Source: Tessaracoccus caeni | Lineage (GTDB): Bacteria > Actinomycetota > Actinomycetes > Propionibacteriales > Propionibacteriaceae | Length of the DNA stretch: 64,000 nt | Direction of reading: 5' to 3' | Assembly (NCBI RefSeq): GCF_029211185.1 | Contig: NZ_JARGDO010000007.1 | Coordinates: 1-64,000 of the forward strand | Notes under the pieces: generated by a model | The model's database searches: none | The model's input: the letters and a program-made list of their open reading frames with translations, nothing else | Told to the model about the DNA's origin: nothing | Shown here: positions 57,606 through 64,000 of the stretch, one piece after another | How the letters are laid out: the number at the start of each line of letters is the position of its first letter | Numbering within the stretch: position 1 is the stretch's first letter | Translations under genes and position numbers: made by a program

Positions 57606-60600
57606 GGAAGATCATCGACGGCAACGAGGCGGCGGCCGACGTCGCCTACCGCGTCAGCGAGCTGTGTTCGATCTACCCGATCACGCCCAGCTCCACCATG
57701 GCCGAGCTGGCCGACGAGTGGTCGGCCAAGAGGCGGGCCAACGTGTGGGGGCAGGTGCCCACTGTGATCGAGATGCAGTCGGAGGGCGGCGCCGCCGGCG
57801 CCATGCACGGCGCGCTGCAGGCGGGCGCGCTGTCCACCACCTTCACCGCGTCGCAGGGCCTGCTGCTGATGATCCCCAACATGTACCGGATCGCCGGCGA
57901 GCTCACCTCCACGGTGTTCCACGTGGCCGCGCGCTCGCTGGCCACCCAGGGTCTGTCGATCTTCGGCGATCACCAGGACGTGATGGGCGTGCGCCAGACC
58001 GGTGTCTGCATGCTGAGTTCCGCCTCCGTCCAGGAGGCGCATGACTTCGCCGCCATCTCGCATCGCGCCACGCTCGAGACGCGGCTGCCGTTCGTGCACT
58101 TCTTCGACGGCTTCCGCACCTCGCACGAGCTCAACGTCGTCGAGATGATCGACGACGAGCAGCTGCGCAGCTTCGTGCCGCGCAAGCTGGTGCTGGAGCA
58201 TCGTTCGCGGGCGCTGAGCCCCGACAACCCGTTCATCCGCGGCACCGCGCAGAACCCGGACACCTACTTCCAGTCCCGCGAGACCGCCAACCTCTTCTAC
58301 GACTGGACGCCGGCCGTGGTGGCGCACGTGATGGATCAGTTCGCCGAGCTGACCGGGCGCCGCTACCAGCTCGTCGACTATCACGGTGCCCCGGATGCGG
58401 AGCGCGTCGTCGTCGTGATGGGCTCCGGCGCCGAAGCCATCCTGCCGGTCGTCGATGCGCTGAACGCCGACGGCCAGAAGGTGGGGGTGCTCCAGGTGCG
58501 GCTCTACCGGCCGTTCCCGAACGAAGCCTTCCTGGCCGCCCTGCCCGAGACTGCGCGCCGGATCGCGGTGCTGGATCGCACCAAGGAGCCCGGCGGCTCC
58601 GGCGAACCGATGTTCCTCGACGTGACCAGCGCGCTCGCCGAGGCCACCGCTGCCGGCCGGCGTGCCGAGTTGCCCCATGTGATCGGCGGGCGCTACGGGC
58701 TGTCGTCGAAGGAGTTCACCCCGGCGATGGCCAAGGGCATCTTCGAGGAGCTGGCCGGCGACGCGCCCAAGCCGCGCTTCACCGTCGGCATCAACGACGA
58801 CGTCACCAGGCTCTCGCTCGACTACGACGCCGCGCTCGACCTGGAGGATCCCGAGACGCTGCGGGCCGTGTTCTACGGCCTGGGATCGGATGGCACCGTC
58901 GGCGCCAACAAGAACACCATCAAGATCCTCGGCGACGACGGGCAGCGCTATGCCCAGGGTTACTTCGTCTACGACTCGAAGAAGTCGGGCTCGCGCACCG
59001 TCTCGCACCTGAGGTTCGGGCCCAACCCGATCAAGGCGCCGTATCTGGTGAGCCAGGCGGGATTCATCGGCTGCCATCACTGGTCGATCCTGGAGCGCGT
59101 CGACGTGCTGGAGTTCGCGCGCCCCGGCACCGTGCTGCTGGTGAACTCGCCGTATGGCGACGAGACCTTCGATCGGCTGCCGCTGCCGATGCAGCAGCGC
59201 ATCATCGAGCTGGGCATCCAGCTCTATGCGATCGACGCGGGCCGCGTCGCGCGGGCGGCGGGGCTGGGCTCGCGCACCAACACGATCCTGCAGACCTGCT
59301 TCTTCGCCATCTCGGGCGTGCTGCCGCAGGTGGACGCGATCATCAAGGTGAAAGACGCGATCTCCAAGACCTATGCCCGCAAGTCGGCCGAGGTGGTGCG
59401 CAAGAACCACCTGGCCGTCGACGAGTCGTTGGCCCATCTGCACCGGATCGCGGTGCCGGGCGTGCCCACCTCCGAGCACGGCCTGATCCCGCCGGTGCCG
59501 GCCGACGCGCCCAAGTTCGTGCGCTCCGTCACCGCCCAGATGCTGCTGGGCCGGGGCGACGACCTGCCGGTCTCTGCGATGCCCATCGACGGCACCTACC
59601 CGTCGGGCACCACCCAGTACGAGAAGCGCAACATCTCGGAGATCGTGGCGGAGTGGGATCCGGAGGCCTGTATCCAGTGCGGCAACTGCGTCTTCGTCTG
59701 CCCGCATGCGGTGCTGCGGGCCAAGAGCTATCCGTGCTCGGCGGCGGAGGGCGCGCCCGATGGCTTCTTGATGGCGCCGCTGAACGCCGCCGGCTTGCCG
59801 CAGACCAACTACACGCTGCAGGTCTACGTCGAGGACTGCACGGGCTGCGGGCTGTGCGTCGAGGCGTGCCCGGTCAAGCCGATCGGGCAGCCCAACCGGC
59901 GGGCGATCAATCTGGTGCCCAAGCTGGAGCGGGAGGCCGACAAGGCCGCGATCGAGTTCTTCGAGGAGATCCCGCAGAACCGGCGCGAGCGCGTCGACTT
60001 CGGCACCGTGCGCGGCACCCAGTTCCTTGAGCCGCTGTTCGAGTTCTCTGGCGCCTGCTCCGGCTGTGGCGAGACGCCGTACCTGAAGCTGCTCACCCAG
60101 CTCTTCGGCGACCGGCTGATCGTCGCCAACGCGACCGGGTGCTCGTCGATCTACGGCGGCAACCTGCCCACCACGCCGTGGGCGAAGAACGCTCAAGGGC
60201 GCGGGCCCGCGTGGTCGAACTCGCTGTTCGAGGACAATGCCGAGTTCGGCTTGGGCATGCGGCTGGCCGCTGACCTGCACGCCGACCTGGCCCGCGTCCG
60301 GCTGGAGGAGTTGCGCGATGAGATCGGCGACGACGACCTGGTGCGCTCCCTGCTGGACGCCGTACAACAGCATGGTTCGCAACTGGTGGCCCAGCAGCAG
60401 CGGGTGACGCAGCTGCAGGAACGGCTGAAGCATCTGTCCGGGCCGCAGGTCGAGGATCTGAAGTCGGTGGCCGATCACCTGCTGCGTCGCTCTGTCTGGA
60501 TCGTCGGCGGCGACGGCTGGGCCTACGACATCGGCTCCTCCGGCGTCGACCACGTGCTCGCCTCGGGGCGCAACGTCAACGTCCTTGTGCTGGACACCGA

Positions 60601-61171
60601 GGTCTACTCGAACACCGGCGGCCAGGCGTCGAAGGCGACGCCGCTCGGTTCGGTGGCCAAGTTCGCCTCGGGCGGCAAGCAGACCATCAAGAAGGATCTG
60701 GCGTTGCAGGCCACGTCCTACGGCTCGGTCTACGTCGCGCGGGTGGCGATGGGCGCGGATCCGCAGCAGACGCTGACCGCCTTCCGCGAGGCCGAGGCCT
60801 ACGACGGGCCCAGCCTGATCATCGCCTACAGCCACTGCATCGCCCACGGCTACGACATCCGCAAGGGTCTGGATCAGCAGTACAAGGCCGTGAACTCCGG
60901 CCACTGGCCGTTGATGCGCTACAACCCGGTGGTGCGCGAACAGGGCGGCAATCCGTTCCTGCTGGATTCGCCGCGGCCGCGACTCACGCTGCGGCAGTAC
61001 CAGAAGGCGGAGCTGCGCTACCAGGTGCTGCGTGCGTCGGATCCCGCCGAGGCTGACCGCCTGCTCACGCTGGGCCAGGCCCAGGTGGACCGCCGCTGGA
61101 GGGAATACGAAGAACTGGCCACCAGGGGTGCGGAACGCTTCACCCCGGATACGAGGAGGGACGATGGCTGA
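57602..61171 (+). CDS. nifJ: Pyruvate:ferredoxin (flavodoxin) oxidoreductase, single chain
   Basis: The protein has 1189 residues from ATG 57602. Domains in order: TPP-binding POR N-terminal part (VSELCSIYPITPSSTMAELADEW, GGAAGAMHGALQAGALSTTFTASQGLLLM in part), gamma domain, two 4Fe-4S clusters (CIQCGNCVFVCPHAV, CTGCGLCVEACPVKP) and the C-terminal TPP domain (GACSGCGETPY, NATGCSSIYGGNLPTTPW). It oxidises pyruvate to acetyl-CoA, passing electrons to ferredoxin or flavodoxin. The enzyme is oxygen-sensitive and suits anaerobic growth. It overlaps the DHOD-like gene by 8 bp. Confidence 0.96.
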   Translation: MRKIIDGNEAAADVAYRVSELCSIYPITPSSTMAELADEWSAKRRANVWGQVPTVIEMQSEGGAAGAMHGALQAGALSTTFTASQGLLLMIPNMYRIAGELTSTVFHVAARSLATQGLSIFGDHQDVMGVRQTGVCMLSSASVQEAHDFAAISHRATLETRLPFVHFFDGFRTSHELNVVEMIDDEQLRSFVPRKLVLEHRSRALSPDNPFIRGTAQNPDTYFQSRETANLFYDWTPAVVAHVMDQFAELTGRRYQLVDYHGAPDAERVVVVMGSGAEAILPVVDALNADGQKVGVLQVRLYRPFPNEAFLAALPETARRIAVLDRTKEPGGSGEPMFLDVTSALAEATAAGRRAELPHVIGGRYGLSSKEFTPAMAKGIFEELAGDAPKPRFTVGINDDVTRLSLDYDAALDLEDPETLRAVFYGLGSDGTVGANKNTIKILGDDGQRYAQGYFVYDSKKSGSRTVSHLRFGPNPIKAPYLVSQAGFIGCHHWSILERVDVLEFARPGTVLLVNSPYGDETFDRLPLPMQQRIIELGIQLYAIDAGRVARAAGLGSRTNTILQTCFFAISGVLPQVDAIIKVKDAISKTYARKSAEVVRKNHLAVDESLAHLHRIAVPGVPTSEHGLIPPVPADAPKFVRSVTAQMLLGRGDDLPVSAMPIDGTYPSGTTQYEKRNISEIVAEWDPEACIQCGNCVFVCPHAVLRAKSYPCSAAEGAPDGFLMAPLNAAGLPQTNYTLQVYVEDCTGCGLCVEACPVKPIGQPNRRAINLVPKLEREADKAAIEFFEEIPQNRRERVDFGTVRGTQFLEPLFEFSGACSGCGETPYLKLLTQLFGDRLIVANATGCSSIYGGNLPTTPWAKNAQGRGPAWSNSLFEDNAEFGLGMRLAADLHADLARVRLEELRDEIGDDDLVRSLLDAVQQHGSQLVAQQQRVTQLQERLKHLSGPQVEDLKSVADHLLRRSVWIVGGDGWAYDIGSSGVDHVLASGRNVNVLVLDTEVYSNTGGQASKATPLGSVAKFASGGKQTIKKDLALQATSYGSVYVARVAMGADPQQTLTAFREAEAYDGPSLIIAYSHCIAHGYDIRKGLDQQYKAVNSGHWPLMRYNPVVREQGGNPFLLDSPRPRLTLRQYQKAELRYQVLRASDPAEADRLLTLGQAQVDRRWREYEELATRGAERFTPDTRRDDG

Positions 61172-62177
61172 TCTCACAACCACCTATATGGGGCTGGGGC
61201 TGCGCAACCCCGTCGTCGCTTCGGCGGGGCCGCTTTCGCAAACGGTGGACAGCATCCGGCAGCTGGCCGACGGTGGTGTCGGTGCCGTGGTGATGTACTC
61301 GCTGCTGGAGGAGCAGCTGCGGCGCGAGGAGGCCCGGATGGAGGAGCTGGCCGAGCTGCACGACGACACCTTCGCCGAGGCGCTCAGCATGTTCCCGTCC
61401 GTGGTGCGCGTGGCGGAGGATCCGGTGCAGCGCTACCTGACCCTGGTGGAGAATGCCGCCAAGGCCATCGACGTGCCGCTGATCGCGTCGATGAACGGAT
61501 CGACGCTGGGCGGCTGGACGCGGATCGCGCGGCAGCTCCAGGAGGCCGGAGCGGCCGGCATCGAGCTGAACATCTACTTCGTGCCCGGCGACGTCACCAC
61601 CTCGGGAGACCAGGTGGAGAGGCGGCACCTGGAGATCCTCGGGGCCGTGAAGTCGGTGGTCGACATCCCGGTGGCGGTGAAGCTGGCGCCGTTCTTCTCG
61701 TCCTTCGGCAACATGGCGGTGCAGCTCGACAACGTCGGGGCGGATGCCCTGGTGCTGTTCAACCGCTTCCTGCAGCCGGACATCAACGTCGACCGGATGC
61801 AGGTGGAGGCCGGAGTGACGCTGTCCGCTCCGAATGAGGCGCGCCTGCCGCGCACCTGGATCGCGGCGCTGCGGGGCAAGCTGTCGGCATCGCTGGCGGC
61901 CACGACGGGCGTCGATCAGCCGGAGGACGTGATCAAGTACATCCTGGCCGGTGCCGATGTCGTGATGACCACCTCGGCACTCGTGCGTCGCGGCCCGGCC
62001 TATGCCCGGACGCTGGTCGACGGGTTGGGGGAGTGGCTCGACGCTCACGGCCTCGCCTTGGACCAGGCCCGAGGCCTGTTGGGCGTTCCCGCGGAGGCCG
62101 AGGCCGACGCCTACGCTCGGGCCGGCTACGTCACCGCCTTGGAGAAGGCCCGCAGCCAATACGGCTCCCTGCGCTGA
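61164..62177 (+). CDS. Dihydroorotate-dehydrogenase-like flavoprotein
   Basis: The protein has 337 residues from ATG 61164 behind GAGGAGGG. It is a TIM barrel of the DHODH family (MGLGLRNPVVASAGPLSQTVDSIRQLADGGVGAVVMYSL; here the active segment GIELNIYFVP has Tyr/Phe where class 1A enzymes have the catalytic Cys). This type occurs beside pyruvate:ferredoxin oxidoreductase in many anaerobes. A role in pyrimidine synthesis is doubtful; electron transfer with the ferredoxin system is an inference. Confidence 0.88.
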   Translation: MADLTTTYMGLGLRNPVVASAGPLSQTVDSIRQLADGGVGAVVMYSLLEEQLRREEARMEELAELHDDTFAEALSMFPSVVRVAEDPVQRYLTLVENAAKAIDVPLIASMNGSTLGGWTRIARQLQEAGAAGIELNIYFVPGDVTTSGDQVERRHLEILGAVKSVVDIPVAVKLAPFFSSFGNMAVQLDNVGADALVLFNRFLQPDINVDRMQVEAGVTLSAPNEARLPRTWIAALRGKLSASLAATTGVDQPEDVIKYILAGADVVMTTSALVRRGPAYARTLVDGLGEWLDAHGLALDQARGLLGVPAEAEADAYARAGYVTALEKARSQYGSLR

Positions 62178-62227
62178 CCGTTCGACGCGCCGTGAGGTGC
62201 GCCGAGAACTCGGAGTAGGGTGTGCCC

Positions 62228-62578
62228 ATGATCGTTGGCATTGGCACCGACCTCGTCGTCATCGAACGATTCCAGGCCATGCTGGCCCGCCGGCCCCGGT
62301 TGAGCGAGCGGCTCCTGACCGACGGGGAGCGCGCGCTTTCCGTCGAGTCGCAGGCGGCCCGGTTCGCGGCCAAGGAAGCGCTGGCCAAGGCGCTGGGCTC
62401 GCCCGGCGGAATGCGCTGGCTCGACTGCGAGGTGGTCAAGACGGAGGCCGGTGTGCCCAGCTTCCGCACCTACGGGTCGGTGGCGGCTCGGATCGCCGAA
62501 TTGAGCATCGAGACCATCCATCTGTCCTTGTCGCACGATGGCGGCTTCGCCACCGCGATGGTCGTCTGCGAAAAATGA
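62228..62578 (+). CDS. acpS: Holo-[acyl-carrier-protein] synthase
   Basis: The protein has 116 residues from ATG 62228 (GTG 62222 is possible). IVGIGTDLVVIERF and RFAAKEALAKALG hold the magnesium-binding Asp and Glu. It transfers phosphopantetheine from CoA to ACP in fatty-acid synthesis. The stop codon overlaps, by ATGA, a short reading frame that leads to nnrDE. Confidence 0.95.
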   Translation: MIVGIGTDLVVIERFQAMLARRPRLSERLLTDGERALSVESQAARFAAKEALAKALGSPGGMRWLDCEVVKTEAGVPSFRTYGSVAARIAELSIETIHLSLSHDGGFATAMVVCEK

Positions 62579-62730
62579 GAGCGCCTCTCCGAGCCGATCT
62601 GGCCTCGCTCATTGCGTTCTATGGCTTTCCCACCGATGATGCCGGTCGACGCTCGATGGAGATTGTTCTTACTGATGCGACGCCCGGTGGCTACGGATCG
62701 GGTCTGACGAGTCTGGTCGGCCGGCGATGA
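62575..62730 (+). CDS. Mini-ORF A (51 residues) between acpS and nnrDE
   Basis: The frame starts inside the acpS stop (ATGA 62575-62578) and ends inside the start of the next mini-ORF (ATGA 62727-62730). Its last 25 codons (MEIVLTDATPGGYGSGLT..LVGRR) resemble mini-ORF B (MKIVFAADLM...LVGRR) and the start of nnrE (MRPVVSADEM). It is more likely a decayed duplicate that keeps translation coupled than a functional protein. Confidence 0.45.
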   Translation: MRAPLRADLASLIAFYGFPTDDAGRRSMEIVLTDATPGGYGSGLTSLVGRR

Positions 62731-62804
62731 AGATCGTCTTCGCTGCTGATCTGATGTCCGGTAGCGCCGGTTCTTCCTTCACGATGCTGGTTGGTCGGCG
62801 ATGA
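62727..62804 (+). CDS. Mini-ORF B (25 residues) between acpS and nnrDE
   Basis: The frame encodes MKIVFAADLM then SGSAGSSFTMLVGRR and overlaps nnrDE by ATGA (62801-62804). It matches the second half of mini-ORF A in length and in its DNA ends (16 of 20 identical at the 3' ends), so it looks like a tandem duplicate. Translation through it would feed ribosomes to nnrDE, which has no visible Shine-Dalgarno. Confidence 0.4.
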   Translation: MKIVFAADLMSGSAGSSFTMLVGRR

Positions 62805-64000
62805 GGCCGGTCGTCAGCGCGGACGAGATGCGGGCTGCGGAGGACGCGGTCTTCGCGGCTGAACCCGGCGTCGACCTGATGTCTCGCGCCGCGGCAGCGG
62901 TCGTGGAGATTACCGAGGTGATGGCCGAGGGCCCGGTGCTGGTGCTCGTCGGATCGGGCAACAACGGAGGAGACGGACTGTTCGCCGCGGCGAGGTTGGC
63001 GGCGTCGCGCCCGGTGTCGCTGTGGTTGGTGGGCTCCGCGGTACACGCCGAGGGCGTGGCCGCCGCGCGAGCGGCGGGGTGCAGGGAGCTGGATGCGGCC
63101 GGTGCCGTCGCGGCCCTCGACGAGACGAGCTTGGTGATCGACGCGCTCGTCGGTATCGGCGGGCGCCCCGGATTGCGTCCGGAGGCTGCGGTGCTGGCCG
63201 AAGCCTGCGAGGCGCTGGGCGTCCCGGTGCTGGCGGTGGAGCTTCCCAGCGGCCTGGATGCCGACTCGGGGCACGCCCATCCGAGCTTCCGCGCTGCCCG
63301 CACCGTGACCTTCGCCGCGCCCAAGCGCTGCCACGTTCTGGAACCGGCGAGGAGCCGCTGCGGGCGGGTGATCGTCGCGGAGATCGGCGTTCCGGTGCCA
63401 GAGACCGGGCTTCGTCAGATCGACGAGGCCGACGTCGCGCGCTGGTGGCCAGTGCCGGACTGGTCGAGCGACAAGTACTCGCGAGGCGTCGTCGGACTGC
63501 ATGCCGGATCGCGGCTGTATCCCGGGGCGGCGATCCTGAGCTGCGCGGGCGCGCTGGGTGCCGGCGCCGGGATGGTTCGCTACCTGGGCGCCTCCGGCAA
63601 GGGCCTGATCCTCGGGCGGTTTCCCAGCGTGGTCACGGCCCCGGGCAGAGTGCAGGCTCACGTCGTCGGTTCGGGGTGGGGCGAGTCCAACCCGGAGCTG
63701 CTGCGCCGCCTCAAGAACTCCGGCCTACCCGTCGTCGCCGACGCCGACGCCCTCGCCTCGCTGCCCCTTGGAGACGGTTCGGGCGGGCCTGCCGAGTCGC
63801 CGGTTGGCGGTGTGGGCGTGCTTGCTGGGCCGCCGGTTGGAACGGGTGCATCCGTCGCGCGTGTGGTGTCGCCTGAGGTTGCTGCGCGTTCCGTGTCGTC
63901 TGTGGGTGATGCGTGTCCCGTGGACCCCGACGCTGCCGCGCGTGCCGGGTGCCTGGTTGGTACCGATGCGGATCCGTTGACTACGACCCAAGCGTCTGGG
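62801..64000 (+). CDS. nnr: Bifunctional NAD(P)HX epimerase/dehydratase (partial, runs off the window)
   Basis: At least 400 residues are present. The epimerase domain (YjeF_N, 1-210) has MRPVVSADEMRAAEDAVF, LVLVGSGNNGGDGLFAAARL and VIDALVGIG. The kinase-like dehydratase domain starts near 225 (SRGVVGLHAGSRLYPGAAIL, GAGAGMVRYLG, VVADADALASL). From about residue 323 the sequence becomes Gly/Pro/Ala/Val-rich low-complexity where the family usually continues to TPHxGE, so an insertion is present or the gene is damaged. It repairs hydrated NAD(P)H. Its ATG overlaps mini-ORF B. Confidence 0.88.
   Translation, partial: MRPVVSADEMRAAEDAVFAAEPGVDLMSRAAAAVVEITEVMAEGPVLVLVGSGNNGGDGLFAAARLAASRPVSLWLVGSAVHAEGVAAARAAGCRELDAAGAVAALDETSLVIDALVGIGGRPGLRPEAAVLAEACEALGVPVLAVELPSGLDADSGHAHPSFRAARTVTFAAPKRCHVLEPARSRCGRVIVAEIGVPVPETGLRQIDEADVARWWPVPDWSSDKYSRGVVGLHAGSRLYPGAAILSCAGALGAGAGMVRYLGASGKGLILGRFPSVVTAPGRVQAHVVGSGWGESNPELLRRLKNSGLPVVADADALASLPLGDGSGGPAESPVGGVGVLAGPPVGTGASVARVVSPEVAARSVSSVGDACPVDPDAAARAGCLVGTDADPLTTTQASG

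Noticed and set aside
57596..61183. Very long minus-strand open frame (1195 codons) opposite nifJ
   Set aside because: It is the codon-position shadow of the high-GC nifJ gene: His/Arg/Gly-rich, with no recognisable domain and no start signal. The same holds for the long antisense frames opposite groEL, pyc and the GH32 gene.

Overview
The window is high-GC DNA from a chromosome of an actinobacterium (Actinomycetota). The evidence is the GC-rich third positions, many GTG starts, GTGA/ATGA gene couplings, and marker families such as DUF3263, DUF3027 next to a cold-shock gene, DUF4032 and a CIRCE-controlled groEL. A biotin-dependent pyruvate carboxylase together with a single-chain pyruvate:ferredoxin oxidoreductase and sugar-import operons suggest a fermentative, saccharolytic lifestyle. 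A Propionibacteriaceae-like host is my best guess, but it is inferred from gene content only.

Layout. 1-2.4 kb: an IS110-type transposase gene split by a complete IS3-family element, followed by short direct repeats. 2.5-8.4 kb (minus strand): a two-component system, an ABC exporter, a cytoplasmic subtilase, and a 429-residue protein of unknown function whose gene is translationally coupled to the subtilase. 8.4-13.8 kb: a DUF4032 protein, cystathionine gamma-synthase, a sulfatase and an orphan sugar-ABC ATPase. 14-17.6 kb: a DedA-like membrane protein and a large secreted GH32 fructan hydrolase. 17.7-31.7 kb: mostly housekeeping genes (SPFH protein, YbaK, tRNA-Thr, ManA, GroEL, CutC, NUDIX, NagB, cold-shock protein, purine permease). 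31.8-35.2 kb: pyruvate carboxylase. 35.3-36.7 kb: an AAA/DUF234 ATPase. 36.8-42.4 kb: a tight minus-strand operon for uptake and hydrolysis of probable N-acetylhexosamine oligosaccharides (binding protein, two permeases, IclR regulator, GH20 hexosaminidase). 45.3-50.8 kb: a second sugar ABC operon headed by an unusual ROK-regulator/oxidoreductase fusion. 50.8-55.8 kb: a CAP-domain secreted protein, NagA, a DtxR-type regulator, a methyltransferase and a thioredoxin behind a copper-type operator. 56-64 kb: a redox operon (GltD-like flavoprotein, pyruvate:ferredoxin oxidoreductase, dihydroorotate-dehydrogenase-like protein), then AcpS and NAD(P)HX repair.

How the genes work together. NagA, NagB and GH20 would convert imported amino-sugar oligomers to fructose-6-phosphate. 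Neither sugar ABC operon carries an ATPase, so the orphan MsmK-type ATPase at 12.7-13.8 kb is a natural shared partner. Pyruvate carboxylase and pyruvate:ferredoxin oxidoreductase sit at the pyruvate node.

Most notable observations: the uncharacterised protein/subtilase pair with a 34-bp palindrome at the gene junction; the ROK-oxidoreductase fusion; a hairpin enclosing the pyc start codon; a MITE-like palindrome that supplies the end of nagA; a chain of ATGA-overlapping mini-ORFs that look like decayed copies of the start of nnrE; a GH32 enzyme that stops right after LPDTGE; and a dispersed repeat family with a 16-nt core.
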